Both the position numbers and the translations under genes were made by a program. This document shows positions 1-10,500 of a DNA stretch of 64,000 bases, in pieces. Below the pieces are notes generated by a model, which did no database searches, was not told the origin of the DNA, and saw only the letters and a program-made list of their open reading frames with translations. This stretch comes from Frigidibacter sp. ROC022 (GTDB taxonomy: Bacteria; Pseudomonadota; Alphaproteobacteria; Rhodobacterales; Rhodobacteraceae): the NCBI RefSeq assembly GCF_024723735.1, contig NZ_JANQDU010000001.1:248001-312000 (forward strand). The letters run 5' to 3'. Each line of letters opens with the position of its first letter. The first letter of the stretch is position 1.

Positions 1-1487
1 CCATGTGCGCCGCCCATCATCAGGCCGATCTCGTCCACCGTCAGCCCCTGCGCCGGGCGTGGCGCGGTCAGCCGCCCCTCGTTCAGCGCCGCGAACCGGT
101 CCGAGATTTCCAGCAGCTCGTCCAGGTCCTGGCTGATCGCCACCACCGCCGCGCCGCCCGCCGCGCGGTCCAGCAGCGCCTGCCGGATCGCCGCCGCCGC
201 CGAGGCATCGACACCCCAGGTGGGCTGGTTCACCACGATCACCTCGGGCTGCTGCGAGATTTCCCGCCCGATCACGAATTTCTGCAGATTGCCGCCCGAC
301 AGCGCCCGCGCCGCGACATGGGTGCCGGGGGTGCGGACGTCGAAATTCTCGACGATCTCCTCGGCAAAGGCCCGCGACAGCGTCCAGTTGATGAAGCCGC
401 CCTTGGCCAACCCGCGCCGCAGCCAGCCCGACAGCACCGCATTCTCGACCAGGCTCATGTCCGGCACCGCCGCATGGCCCAGCCGTTCTTCCGGCGCCGC
501 CACCAGCCCCAGCCTGCGCCGCGCCACCGGCCCCAAATGCCCGGCCGCGGCGCCGCCGATCCGAACCGCGTCCCTTGGCGCCTTCAACTCGCCCGAGAGC
601 GCCGCCAGCAACTCGTCCTGGCCATTCCCGGCGACCCCGGCGATGCCGAGGATTTCCCCGGCCTGCACCGTGAAGGAGACCTGTTTCAGAGAGGTTCCGA
701 AGGCATTGGGCGAGGCCACCGACAGCCCCTCGACCTCGAGCGCCACCGCGCCCGGCGCCCGCCCGGCCCGCTCGGGCGGGGTCAGCACCGCGCCGACCAT
801 CATCTCGGCCAGTTCCCGTGCCGTCTTCTCGCGCGGGTCGCAACTGGCCACCACCTTGCCACGCCGCAAGATCGTTGCGCCGTCGCAGAGCGCGCGGATT
901 TCCTCCAGCTTGTGCGAGATATAGAGGATGGCGGTCCCTTCCGAAGACAGTTTCCGCAGCGTTTCGAACAGGATGTCGACCTCTTGCGGGGTCAGCACCG
1001 AGGTCGGCTCGTCCATGATCAGCAGTTTCGGATCCTGCAGCAGGCAGCGCACGATCTCGACCCGCTGGCGTTCCCCGGCGCTCAGATCGCCGACCAGCCG
1101 CGACGGGTCCAGCGGCAGGCCGTAATCCTCCGAGACCTGCCGGATCCGCGCCGCCAGATCACGCAGTTTCGGCGGGTCCTCCATGCCCAGGGCGACGTTC
1201 TCGGCCACGTTCAGCGCCTCGAACAGCGAGAAATGCTGGAACACCATGGCGACGCCGCCGGCGCGGGCCGCGTGCGGCGTGGCGGGGGCGAAGGGCGCGC
1301 CATGCAGGCTCATCTGCCCGGCGTCGGGCTTGACCAGACCGTAGATCATCTTGACCAGGGTCGATTTCCCGGCGCCGTTCTCGCCCAGCAGGGCATGGAC
1401 CTCACCCGGGGCGACCCGGAACGAGACGTCGTCATTGGCGACCACGCCGGGGTAGGCCTTGGTCAGCCCGTCAATGGCGAGCAGCAT
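1..1487 (-). CDS. ABC transporter ATP-binding protein, purine/nucleoside type (3' end cut by window)
   Basis: Tandem ATPase of an ABC importer of the YufO/NupO (BmpA-associated) family; such systems take up nucleosides or purines. 495 codons are visible from the ATG at 1487 and there is no stop before the window edge, so only a few C-terminal residues are missing (family about 510). The first half has a full Walker A (GENGAGKST, about residues 35-43), signature LSAGERQR and Walker B LLIMDEPTS. The second half has a degenerate Walker A (GVAGNGQDE), signature LSGGNLQK, and NQPTWGVD where Walker B is expected, which is usual for this family. It starts 5 bp after xdhC on the same strand, so it is probably the distal part of an xdh operon coupling purine uptake to oxidation. 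Permease and binding-protein genes would lie beyond position 1. The substrate is inferred from family and context. Confidence 0.88.
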   Translation of the reverse strand, partial: MLLAIDGLTKAYPGVVANDDVSFRVAPGEVHALLGENGAGKSTLVKMIYGLVKPDAGQMSLHGAPFAPATPHAARAGGVAMVFQHFSLFEALNVAENVALGMEDPPKLRDLAARIRQVSEDYGLPLDPSRLVGDLSAGERQRVEIVRCLLQDPKLLIMDEPTSVLTPQEVDILFETLRKLSSEGTAILYISHKLEEIRALCDGATILRRGKVVASCDPREKTARELAEMMVGAVLTPPERAGRAPGAVALEVEGLSVASPNAFGTSLKQVSFTVQAGEILGIAGVAGNGQDELLAALSGELKAPRDAVRIGGAAAGHLGPVARRRLGLVAAPEERLGHAAVPDMSLVENAVLSGWLRRGLAKGGFINWTLSRAFAEEIVENFDVRTPGTHVAARALSGGNLQKFVIGREISQQPEVIVVNQPTWGVDASAAAAIRQALLDRAAGGAAVVAISQDLDELLEISDRFAALNEGRLTAPRPAQGLTVDEIGLMMGGAH

Positions 1488-1492
1488 CTCCG

Positions 1493-2461
1493 TCACCCGG
1501 TCGCATCCTTTGCGTCAGTGGCCGTCTCTCTCAGGGAAAGTAGATCGGCAGCAAGGCCGACGGCAATGGCTTGTGGATGTTTGCCGAAGGATTTCCGCCC
1601 AATCGGGCAGCAAATGCCTGAAATCGCGGCGTCGGAATGGCCGAGCTGCCGCAACCGGCTGCGGAACCGGGCCCATTTCGAGGCCGAACCGATCAGCCCG
1701 CACCAGCCGAAGCCGTGCTGCAGGGCGGCGTGGCAGAGCTGCAGGTCGATCTCGTGGCTGTAGGTCAGGATCAGATGCTGCGCCCGGGGCGGGGCATAGG
1801 GCAGGGCGGCGGCCAGGTCGGCGGCGACCAGCGGATCGACGCCGTCCGGCAGGCTGTCCGGGAACCGCCCGGCCGCGGTGTCGGCCCAGGTGATCCTCCA
1901 GCCCGGCAGCGCCGCCATCAGCCCGACCACCGCGCGCCCGACATGGCCGGCGCCCCAGACCCAGAGGTCCTGCCCGGGCGGGCTGAAGGGTTCGACCATC
2001 CAGCCGTTCAGCACCCCCGGAGCGACGCCGGTGCCATTGCGCAGGGCGGCCTGCCAGCGGCGCACCGCCAGCGGCGGCGGCTCTGCCTCTCCGGCGGCCG
2101 TGCCCGGCAGCGGCCGGGCATGTCCCTCTCCGGTCAGGCCCGCCAGCCGGTCGCGGTCCCAGAGTTCGGTCAGCAGGGTCACCGCCCCGCCGCAGCACTG
2201 GCCAAGCCCGGGGCCCAGCGGCACCCGGTCGAGCCGGTCCTGCCCCTGGGCAAGGGCCTGCCGGGCCCGCCCGGTGGCCTGCAGTTCCAGCGCCCCGCCG
2301 CCGATGGTGCCGGACTGGCCGCCGTTTTCGGCACCGACCCAGACCAGCATCGCGGCGCCGACCTCTCGCGGGGCCGAGCCCTGCACCTCCGCCACGACGA
2401 TGCGGGCCACCGGCCCATGCCGGGCCACGGCGTCGGACAGGGCGGCGCGATCCAGGCTCAT
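1493..2461 (-). CDS. xdhC: Xanthine dehydrogenase accessory protein XdhC
   Basis: 322-residue cytoplasmic chaperone that binds molybdenum cofactor, promotes its sulfuration and delivers it to the XdhB subunit. The N-terminal XdhC/CoxI domain holds the EVQGSAPREVGAAMLV and GTIGGGALE stretches; a C-terminal Rossmann-like domain has VWGAGHVGRAVV near residue 165 and LIGSASKWARFR. The frame is open nine codons further upstream (to 2488), but the ATG at 2461 has a GGCGGAG ribosome site and gives the family N terminus, so I chose it. It follows xdhB by about 40 bp, matching the xdhABC order of Rhodobacter capsulatus. Confidence 0.93.
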   Translation of the reverse strand: MSLDRAALSDAVARHGPVARIVVAEVQGSAPREVGAAMLVWVGAENGGQSGTIGGGALELQATGRARQALAQGQDRLDRVPLGPGLGQCCGGAVTLLTELWDRDRLAGLTGEGHARPLPGTAAGEAEPPPLAVRRWQAALRNGTGVAPGVLNGWMVEPFSPPGQDLWVWGAGHVGRAVVGLMAALPGWRITWADTAAGRFPDSLPDGVDPLVAADLAAALPYAPPRAQHLILTYSHEIDLQLCHAALQHGFGWCGLIGSASKWARFRSRLRQLGHSDAAISGICCPIGRKSFGKHPQAIAVGLAADLLSLRETATDAKDATG

Positions 2462-2501
2462 CCGCCCGGCTCCGCCACGCCGCGACATTGTCCCGCGCCG
2501 G

Positions 2502-4841
2502 TCATCGGTTGATCGCCATCAGCAGCCGCTCGGCGGTGGCGGGGGCGTCGAGGGAAGGGTAGTCCCCGCGCACCGAGGCCACCGCATCCGACAGCGCCAG
2601 GAAGGCCGAGACCCCCAGCATCAGCGGCGGCTCGCCCACCGCCTTCGAGCGATAGACGGTCGCGGCCCGGTTGGCGCATTTCCAGAGCGCCACGTTGAAG
2701 ACCGGAGGCCGGTCGGAACAGGCCGGGATCTTGTAGGTCGAGGGCGCATGGGTCCGCAGTCGGCCGGAACCGTCCCAGACCAGTTCCTCGGTCGTCAGCC
2801 AGCCGGCGCCCTGCACATAGCCGCCCTCGATCTGGCCGATGTCCAGCGCCGGGTTCAGCGAGGCGCCGCAGTCGTGCAGGATGTCGGCCCGCAGGATCCG
2901 GTTCTCGCCGGTCAGCGTGTCCAGCACCACCTCGGTCACCGCCGCGCCATAGGCGAAGTAGTAGAAGGGCCGGCCGCGCCCGGCGATCCGGTCCCACTCG
3001 ATCTCGGGCGTCTTGTAGAAGCCCGAGGCGCTCAGGCTGACCCGGTTCTCGTAGGCCAGGGCAACGGCATCTTCGAAGCTCATCTCGTCGCCGCCGACCC
3101 GCACCCGGTCATCGGCAAAGACCACGTCCTCGGGCCTGGCCTGATGCCGTTCGGCCAACAGCACCGCGATCCGGTCGCGGATCTGGTCGCAGGCCGCCTG
3201 CACCGCCATCCCGTTCAGATCCGATCCGCTGGACGCTGCGGTGGCCGAGGTGTTCGGCACCTTGCCGGTATCGGTCGCGGTGATCCGCACCCGGTCGATG
3301 CTGACGCCGAACCGCGCCGCCGCCACCTGGGCGACCTTCTGGAACAGGCCCTGTCCCATCTCGGTGCCGCCATGGTTCATCAGGATCGAGCCGTCCTGAT
3401 AGACATGCACCAGCGCCCCGGCCTGGTTGAGATGGGTCAGGGTGAAGGAAATCCCGAATTTCACCGGGGTCAGCGCCAGGCCCTTCTTCAGCACCGGGTT
3501 GGCGGCGTTCCATTCCGCCACCGCCCGGCGCCGGGCGTGATAGTCCGAGGTCTCGACCAGCTGCCCGACCAGCCCGTGCAGGATGAAATCGGTCACCGGC
3601 TGATGATAGGGTGTCACCTGGACTTCCGTGCCTGCGCCCCGCTTTACCTCGGAAATATCCTCGGAGGGGGTCCGGGGGAGGCCGACAGCCTCCCCCGGCG
3701 CCTCGGCATAGAAGTTCCTTTGCCGCACTTCCAGCGGGTCGAGCCCCAGTTCGGCCGCGACATGGTCCATCACCCGCTCGATCCCCAGCAGGCCCTGCGG
3801 TCCGCCGAAACCGCGGAAGGCGGTGGCGGACTGGGTGTTGGTCCTCAGCCGGTGGCTCTCGATCCGCATTGCCGGGATCGCATAGGCGTTGTCGGCATGC
3901 AGCATGGCGCGGTCGGCGACCGGCAGCGACAGATCCATGCTCCAGCCGCAGCGGGTCCATTGGGTGAAATCGACCGCCAGGACCCGGCCCTCGGCATCAT
4001 GGCCGACCTCGTAGGCGATCCGGAAATCGTGACGCTTGCCGGTGATCTGCATGTCGTCGTCGCGGTCATAGCGCATCTTGGCCGGGCGCCCGAGCCGCGA
4101 CGCGGTCAGCGCGCAGGCGATGGCCAGCGGGTTGCCCTGGCTCTCCTTGCCGCCGAAGCCGCCGCCCATGCGCCGGGTCTCGACCCGCACCGCGCTCATC
4201 GGCACATGCAGGGCATGGGCCACCTTGTGCTGGATCTCGGTCGGATGCTGGGTCGAGGAATGGACCAGCATCTGGCCGTCCTCCTGCGGCAGCGCCAGGG
4301 CGGCCTGGCCTTCCAGGTAGAAATGTTCCTGACCGCCGATCTCGATCCGGCCGGACAGCCGGTGCGGCGCCGCGGCCAGCGCCGCGGCGGTGTCGTTGAA
4401 CTCCCAGATCCGCGGTCCGTCCTCGAAGCGGCTGTCGGCGGCCAGCGCCTCTTCGATGGTCAGGATCGGTTTGCGCTCCTCGACATGCACCTTGCCCAGA
4501 CGGGCTGCGCGGCGGGCGGTCAGATGGCTGTCGGCCACCACCAGGAACACCGGCTGGCCGAGGTAATGGATGTCGCCGGTCGCCAGCAGCGGCTCATCGG
4601 CATTCGAGGACGAGCAGTCCGGCATCTCGGGGAAGTCTTCGGCGGTCCAGATCGCCCGGACCCCGGGCAGGGCGCGCGCGGCGGCCAGGTCGAGCCCGGT
4701 GATCCGCCCGGCGGCCACCGGCGCCAGGCCGAAGGCCAGGTGCAGGCAGTCGGGCGGGACCGGGATGTCGTCGACATAGCGGGCACTGCCGCGCACATGC
4801 AGTTCGGCCGCGTCCTGCGGCAGCGGGGCTCCGACGCTCAT
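2502..4841 (-). CDS. xdhB: Xanthine dehydrogenase, molybdopterin-binding subunit
   Basis: 779-residue large subunit of the heterotetrameric (alpha2beta2) xanthine dehydrogenase, which oxidises hypoxanthine to xanthine and urate at a Mo-pterin centre. Visible cofactor and active-site motifs are [27 protein letters not shown] and, near the C terminus, [11 protein letters not shown] with the catalytic Glu. The ATG overlaps the xdhA stop (ATGA at 4838-4841), implying translational coupling. Around residues 381-402 the reading frame passes through a palindromic repeat (listed separately) that encodes a Pro/Gly-rich surface-loop-like stretch between NFYAE and VTPYHQPV. The length is close to that of R. 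capsulatus XdhB (777 aa as I recall), which also carries a proline-rich loop there. Confidence 0.96.
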   Translation of the reverse strand: MSVGAPLPQDAAELHVRGSARYVDDIPVPPDCLHLAFGLAPVAAGRITGLDLAAARALPGVRAIWTAEDFPEMPDCSSSNADEPLLATGDIHYLGQPVFLVVADSHLTARRAARLGKVHVEERKPILTIEEALAADSRFEDGPRIWEFNDTAAALAAAPHRLSGRIEIGGQEHFYLEGQAALALPQEDGQMLVHSSTQHPTEIQHKVAHALHVPMSAVRVETRRMGGGFGGKESQGNPLAIACALTASRLGRPAKMRYDRDDDMQITGKRHDFRIAYEVGHDAEGRVLAVDFTQWTRCGWSMDLSLPVADRAMLHADNAYAIPAMRIESHRLRTNTQSATAFRGFGGPQGLLGIERVMDHVAAELGLDPLEVRQRNFYAEAPGEAVGLPRTPSEDISEVKRGAGTEVQVTPYHQPVTDFILHGLVGQLVETSDYHARRRAVAEWNAANPVLKKGLALTPVKFGISFTLTHLNQAGALVHVYQDGSILMNHGGTEMGQGLFQKVAQVAAARFGVSIDRVRITATDTGKVPNTSATAASSGSDLNGMAVQAACDQIRDRIAVLLAERHQARPEDVVFADDRVRVGGDEMSFEDAVALAYENRVSLSASGFYKTPEIEWDRIAGRGRPFYYFAYGAAVTEVVLDTLTGENRILRADILHDCGASLNPALDIGQIEGGYVQGAGWLTTEELVWDGSGRLRTHAPSTYKIPACSDRPPVFNVALWKCANRAATVYRSKAVGEPPLMLGVSAFLALSDAVASVRGDYPSLDAPATAERLLMAINR
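3636..3699 (-). repeat. Palindromic intergenic-type repeat read in frame inside xdhB
   Basis: Perfect 11-bp inverted repeat (3672-3682 with 3688-3698, 5-nt loop CGACA). Read on the minus strand it is followed by CCCCCTCCGAGGATATTT, six bases, then TAAAGCGG. The same tail, GGATATTT plus six bases plus TGAAGCGG, occurs in the intergenic copy at 22025-22052, and variants lie at 46130 and 50781. Here the element is part of the coding sequence and adds about 21 residues ([20 protein letters not shown]). Borders are approximate. Confidence 0.7.
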
Positions 4842-6214
4842 TGTCCCACCTCCAGCACGTTGACCGGCTGTCCCTGATCTTCCAGGAAGTAGCGCATCAG
4901 CAGGTTGCGCGCGGCCTGGGCCCGGTAGCGGGCCGAGGCGCGCATGTCGCTGAGCGGGGTGAAATCGCCGTCGAGCGCCGTCATCGCGGCGCGGACGGCG
5001 GCTTCGGACCAGTCCTTGCCCAGCAGCGCGGCCTCGGCGCCGGCGGCGCGTTTCGGGGTGCCGGCCATGCCGCCGAAGGCAATCCGCGCCTCGCTGACCC
5101 GGCCCGCGTCCAGGCGGATCGAGATGCAGCCGCAGAGCGCCGAGATGTCCTGATCGAAACGTTTCGAGATCTTGTAGGCCCGCAGCCGGTCTTCCTGCCG
5201 GGGGATCGTTACCGCTTCGACGAATTCGCCGGGGCGGCGGTCCTGCTTGCCGTAGTCGAGGAAGAAATCCTCCAGCGGCAGGCTGCGCCGCTCGGACCCG
5301 CGCCGCAGGTGCAGGGTGGCGCCGAGCGCGATCAGCGCCGGCGGGCTGTCGCCGATCGGCGAGCCGTTGGCGATGTTGCCGCCGACCGTCGCGGCGGCCC
5401 GGACCTGGGCCGATCCGAAGCGGCGGATCATCTCGGCAAAACCGGGGTGATGCGGGGCGATGGCCGGTTGCAGCTCGGCCAGGGTCGTCATGGCGCCGAT
5501 CCGGATCTCGGTGTCGGAAACGCTGACGCCGCGAAGATCGTCGATTCCGGCGATGAAGGCCGGTTCGGGCAGGTCGCGGAGCTGCTTGGTGACCCAGAGA
5601 CCGATATCGGTGGCGCCGGCGATCAGCGTCGCCCCGGGATGCGCCAGATACCAGTCGGCCAGCTCGTCGGCGCTTCGCGGCAGGAAGGCGGCGTCGCTGT
5701 CGGTGATGCCGCGCGGCGGCAGGGCGCCCGAATCATCCAGCCAGGCCGGTACCGGGGTTTCCTCGATCGCGCGGGCGGCGCGGATGATCGGCGCATAGCC
5801 GGTGCAGCGGCAGAGGTTGCCCGTCAGCCGGTCGTCGTGATCGCGCTGGCCATTGGCATGGGCGGTCGCCATCGACATGACGAAGCCCGGCGTGCAGAAA
5901 CCGCACTGGCTGCCGTGATGGGCGACCATCGCCTCCTGCACCGGATGCGGCTGGCCCTCGGGGCCGGTCAGCCCTTCGACCGTGCGCACCGCCTTGCCGT
6001 CGAGCTGCGGCAGCATCAGGATGCAGGCGTTCAGCGCCCTGCATCCGGTTTCGTCGGTGACCATCACCGTGCAGGCGCCGCAGTCACCTTCGTTGCAACC
6101 CTCCTTGGTGCCCGTCAGGCCGCGCGTCTCGCGCAGCCAGTCCAGCAAGGTGCGGGTCGGGGGCTGATCCGCGATCCGCTGGGTTTCTCCGTTCAGAAGA
6201 AACGCAATGTCCAT
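4838..6214 (-). CDS. xdhA: Xanthine dehydrogenase, iron-sulfur/FAD subunit
   Basis: 458-residue small subunit carrying two [2Fe-2S] clusters and FAD; it passes electrons from the Mo centre in XdhB to NAD+. The N-terminal plant-ferredoxin-type cluster uses CNEGDCGAC (Cys40, 45, 48) plus a later Cys. The second cluster has CGFCTPGF and CRCTGY. The FAD domain has GATDIGLW near residue 210 and [15 protein letters not shown], followed by the CO-dehydrogenase flavoprotein C-terminal domain. The ATG at 6214 gives the family N terminus [10 protein letters not shown]; the open frame extends 29 codons further upstream but those residues do not look like the family. First gene of the xdh operon, divergent from the VOC gene at 6409. 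Confidence 0.95.
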   Translation of the reverse strand: MDIAFLLNGETQRIADQPPTRTLLDWLRETRGLTGTKEGCNEGDCGACTVMVTDETGCRALNACILMLPQLDGKAVRTVEGLTGPEGQPHPVQEAMVAHHGSQCGFCTPGFVMSMATAHANGQRDHDDRLTGNLCRCTGYAPIIRAARAIEETPVPAWLDDSGALPPRGITDSDAAFLPRSADELADWYLAHPGATLIAGATDIGLWVTKQLRDLPEPAFIAGIDDLRGVSVSDTEIRIGAMTTLAELQPAIAPHHPGFAEMIRRFGSAQVRAAATVGGNIANGSPIGDSPPALIALGATLHLRRGSERRSLPLEDFFLDYGKQDRRPGEFVEAVTIPRQEDRLRAYKISKRFDQDISALCGCISIRLDAGRVSEARIAFGGMAGTPKRAAGAEAALLGKDWSEAAVRAAMTALDGDFTPLSDMRASARYRAQAARNLLMRYFLEDQGQPVNVLEVGQ

Positions 6215-6408
6215 GTCTGTCAGTCCGCCGCCGTCTTTGCATCCCGACCACCGTCGCCCCCCGCCCGATGCGGCGTAAAGCAGGGAACTGGGCCGGATCA
6301 CAGCAAAGCCGGGATTGGCGCCGGGATCAAGTCTCCTGTCGCCTGCGGCTTCCCGAAACCGGGCAGCGGGCCTTGTTGCACTGCTGCGGTCCGGCTAGGC
6401 ATGCGCCC

Positions 6409-6801
6409 ATGCAATCGCCCGACCCGTTCACGCCGCAGGCCCTGCACCATGTCCAGCTGGCGATGCCGGAAGGCGGTGAGGCCGTGGCGCGCGAATTCTA
6501 TGGCGGGCTGCTGGGCCTGCCCGAGGTCGCCAAGCCCGCGGTGCTATCCGGGCGTGGTGGCGTCTGGTTCGAGAGCGGCGGCCTGCGGCTGCACCTTGGC
6601 GTGGCGCGGCCTTTCGTTGCGGCGGCCAAGGCGCATCCGGGTCTGGCGCTGGCCAGTGTCGCGGCGCTCGAGGCGCTGGCGCGGCGGCTGGAGGAGGCCG
6701 GAACCGCGGTGATCCGCGACCCGGATTATCCCGGCTATCGACGGTTCTACGCCGCCGATCCCTTCGGAAACCGGCTCGAGTTCCTGACGCCCGAGCTCTG
6801 A
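6409..6801 (+). CDS. VOC (glyoxalase/bleomycin-resistance) superfamily protein
   Basis: 130-residue single-domain vicinal-oxygen-chelate protein. It opens with the typical ALHHVQLAMPEGGE beta strand (His near residue 13), has REFYGGLLGLPEV, and ends with FYAADPFGNRLEFL, where the Glu is the usual metal ligand. Substrate cannot be read from the sequence; such small proteins are often annotated as glyoxalase-like or antibiotic-resistance-like. The in-frame ATG at 6409 is preferred because upstream in-frame residues are unlike the family. Divergent from xdhA and convergent with the lipoprotein gene. Confidence 0.8.
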   Translation: MQSPDPFTPQALHHVQLAMPEGGEAVAREFYGGLLGLPEVAKPAVLSGRGGVWFESGGLRLHLGVARPFVAAAKAHPGLALASVAALEALARRLEEAGTAVIRDPDYPGYRRFYAADPFGNRLEFLTPEL

Positions 6802-6819
6802 CCCCGGGCCGTGTCCGGT

Positions 6820-7512
6820 TCAGCCGCTGATCGAGGCCGCGATCAGGCGTCCCTCGCTCATCAGCATCACGAACCAGCCGGCCTCGGCGCCATAGCGGGG
6901 ATAGAAGGTGACGAAGGCGGTCTTCCTCTGCATCGCCGCAAGCCGCGAGGCCGGGCAGGGCGTGCCACGCGTGGTGCCGCAGATCTGCGCCTTCAGGGCT
7001 TCATAGCGGGTGTCGGTCTCGGACCAGGGGGCGCGGTTGTCCTTGCGGTAGCGCCAGGTCTCGTGCAGCGCGGCGGTGCCGAACAGGCCGAGCGCGCCGG
7101 TGACCCGGCGCGGGCAGCCATCCTTGAAGCCGGTGACGTAATGGTTGCGCGGTCCGGTGGCCTCGGGGTCGGTGTCGTGGAGCTTCCATTGCGCGGCCCC
7201 CCTGGCCGGATAGCGCGCCACGACCTGTCCCAGGGCGCGGCCACGAACGCCGCAGGCGGTGGCCACCTCGCCGAAGGGCAGCGGCTGATCGGAGGTCCGC
7301 GCCGCAGCCACCTCGCCGTCTGCCGGGTCGCCTGCCGCCGGCTTCGCCTCACCGGCCGGTGCCCCGGCCGAAGCGGTCTTCTCATCCGGACTCGCGGAAG
7401 CGTCTTCCGGGGCCGATTCGCCGGCCGGCGCGGCGCTGCCGTCCCCGGGCATGGTCTCCATGCAGCCCGTCAGCAGCAGGCACGCCAGCGACAGGGCGCG
7501 CGCGGCGCTCAA
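6820..7512 (-). CDS. Putative lipoprotein coupled to dnaE, unknown function
   Basis: 230-residue predicted lipoprotein. I place the start at a TTG (7512) whose TTGA overlaps the dnaE stop; it gives the short leader LSAARALSLACLLLTGC with a lipobox LLTGC, so the mature protein would begin at Cys17. Residues 20-75 are a low-complexity Ala/Pro/Glu-rich linker. The C-terminal half is a compact domain with four cysteines (ATACGVRG, DGCPRRV, AQICGTTRGTPCPA), possibly disulfide-bonded in the periplasm. GGAAGAG just upstream can serve as ribosome site although spacing is tight. I do not recognise the domain with certainty. Translational coupling to dnaE is seen in the sequence; any functional link is not. 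Confidence 0.7.
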   Translation of the reverse strand: MSAARALSLACLLLTGCMETMPGDGSAAPAGESAPEDASASPDEKTASAGAPAGEAKPAAGDPADGEVAAARTSDQPLPFGEVATACGVRGRALGQVVARYPARGAAQWKLHDTDPEATGPRNHYVTGFKDGCPRRVTGALGLFGTAALHETWRYRKDNRAPWSETDTRYEALKAQICGTTRGTPCPASRLAAMQRKTAFVTFYPRYGAEAGWFVMLMSEGRLIAASISG

Positions 7513-10500
7513 ATCTCTTCCACCAGCACCACGCCGGGCAGCGATTTCAGCGCTCCCTTGATCTGCGGCGTCAGGGCAAAGCCTTCGTCCGGCGTCACCT
7601 CGACATCGCGGCCAAGGGCCGGATCGGCGATGCAGAAGGTCACCGCGCCCGAGGTACTGGCGCCCTTTGCCATCCGGTCCAGCAGGCTGCGCACCGAGGC
7701 GACCGCCTCGGCCTCGTCGATGAAGACCTTCAGCGCCATTCCGGCGCCGCCCACCACGCCTTCGATCGGCGCGACCGAGCGGCCCACCGGATCGAATCCG
7801 CCTTCGCCGAACCGCGCCTCGAGCGTCATGATGACGCTTGTGGTCTGCTCGAACACCGCCCGGCAGCTGTCGAAATCCTCGGGGAACAGCGCGATGCCGC
7901 TGACCTGCCCGGTCGGGTCGGAGATGTTCATCCGGAAGAACCGGGTGCCCTTGCCGGATTTGCGCTCCTGCAGGGCGCTGACCAGCACCCCGCATCGCCC
8001 GACCGCGCCGCCCTCGCGTTCGGCCTTTTCCTGCAATTCGGCGAGGGTCAGCATGTTCTTGCGCTTCAGCGCCGACATGTAGTCATCCAGCGGGTGGCCC
8101 GACAGGTAGAAGCCCACCGCCTTGTGCTCTTCGCTCAGCCGTTCGGCGGGCAGCCAGTCCTCCTGCGCCGGCAGACGCGGTTCCGGCAGGTCCTCGCCCG
8201 CCTCGCCGAACAGCGAGACCTGCGCCGAGGCGCGCTGTTCGTGCACCGCACCCGACCAGGCGACCAGCGCGTCGAGCCCGGCCAGCACCCGGGCGCGGTT
8301 CGGGTCGAGCTCGTCAAAGGCACCGGCGCGGGCCAGCATCTCGAGCGGCCGCTTGCCCAGCCGCTTCAGATCGACCCGGCGGGCAAAGTCGTAGAGCGTC
8401 GAGAACGGCTTCTCCTGCCCGTCGACCTGCCGCGCAGCCTCGATCATCCGCATCGCCTCGATGCCGACGTTCTTCAATGCGCCGAGAGCATAGTGGATCT
8501 TGCCGTCCTTCACGGTGAACATCGCGCCCGAGCGGTTCACGCACGGGGCGACGATCTCGATCCCCAGTCCGCGGCGGACCTCTTCGGCATAGGTCGACAG
8601 CTTGTCGGTCAGATGCAGGTCGCAGTTCATCACCCCGGCCATGAACTCGACCGGGTAGTTGGCCTTGAGCCATGCGGTCTGATAGCTGACCACCGCATAT
8701 GCCGCCGCGTGCGACTTGTTGAAGCCGTAGTTTGCGAATTTCTCGAGCAGGTCGAAGACTTCGCGGGCCTTCTTCGGATCGACCCCGTTGGCCTTGGCGC
8801 CGGCCTCGAACTTGGGCCGCTCCTTGGCCATTTCCTCGGCGATCTTCTTGCCCATCGCCCGGCGCAGGAGATCAGCGCCGCCAAGGCTGTAGCCGGCCAT
8901 CTCCTGGGCGATCTGCATAACCTGTTCCTGATAGACGATGATGCCCTGCGTCTCTTCAAGGATGTGGTCGATCAGCGGGTGGATGCTCTCCCGCTTCTTC
9001 AGCCCGTTCTTCACCTCGCAATAGGTCGGGATGTTCTCCATCGGGCCGGGCCGGTAGAGCGCCACCAGCGCCACGATGTCCTCGATGCAGGTCGGCTTCA
9101 TGCGCCGCAGCGCATCCATCATCCCCGAACTTTCCACCTGGAACACGGCCACGGTCTTGGCGCTGGCGTAGAGCTCGTAGGTCTTGGGATCGTCCAGCGG
9201 GATCGCGCCGATGTCGATCTCGACCCCGCGTTGCCGCAGCAGGTCCAGCGCGTTCTGGATCACCGTCAGGGTCTTCAGCCCCAGGAAGTCGAACTTGACC
9301 AGCCCGGCCTGCTCGACCCACTTCATGTTGAACTGGGTTGCCGGCATGTCCGAGCGCGGGTCGCGGTAGAGCGGCACCAGCTCGTCCAGCGGCCGGTCGC
9401 CGATCACCACCCCGGCGGCATGGGTCGAGGCGTTGCGATACAGCCCTTCGATCTGCATCGCATAGGTCAGCAGACGGTCGACGACCTCTTCCGACTTCTT
9501 CTCGGTGCGGAGACGTTCCTCCATCTCCAGCGCCTTCTCGATCGACACCGGCTTGACGCCCTCGACCGGGATCAGCTTCGACAGCCGGTCGACCTGGCCA
9601 TAGGGCATCTGCAGCACCCGCCCGACGTCGCGCACCGCCGCCTTCGACAGGAGCGCACCGAAGGTGATGATCTGGGCGACCTTCTCGCGCCCGTATTTCT
9701 CCTGCACATACTGGATCACCTCTTCCCGGCGATCCATGCAGAAGTCGATGTCGAAGTCGGGCATCGAGACCCGCTCCGGGTTCAGGAAGCGTTCGAACAG
9801 CAGCGAGTAGCGCAGCGGGTCCAGATCGGTGATGGTCAACGCATAGGCAACCAGAGAGCCGGCACCCGAGCCGCGCCCCGGCCCGACCGGAATCCCCTGT
9901 TCCTTGGCCCATTTGATGAAATCGGCAACGATCAGGAAATAGCCGGGGAAGCCCATCTGCTTGATGATGCCCAGTTCGAATTCCAGCCGCGCCTCATACT
10001 CCTCGACACTGGCCGCATGCGGGATCACCGCCAGCCGGGCGGCCAGGCCTTCGCGGGCCTGACGGAACAGTTCCTCGACCTCGTCCTCGGCGAATCTCGG
10101 CAGGATCGGTTTCCGCTTCTCGACCTTGAAGGCGCAGCGGCGGGCGATCTCGACCGTGTTGGCGATGGCCTCGGGCAGATCGGCGAAGAGGGCCTGCATC
10201 TCGCTGGGGCTCTTGAAGAAATGCTGCGGCGTCAGGCGGCGGCGCGGGGTCGGCTGATCGACATAGGCGCCTTCGGCGATGCAGATCAGCGCGTCATGCG
10301 CCTCGTACATCTCGGCCTTGGGAAAATAGACGTCATTGGTGGCGACCAGCGGCAGGTCGCGGGCATAGGCGATCTCGACATGGCCGCGTTCCGAAAGCCG
10401 CTCGTCCTCGGGCAGGCCCTGGTCGCCGGGATGGCGTTGCAGCTCGATATAGAGCCGGTCGGGGAAAGCCTCGGCAAGGCTGGCGACCAGCGCTTCGGCC

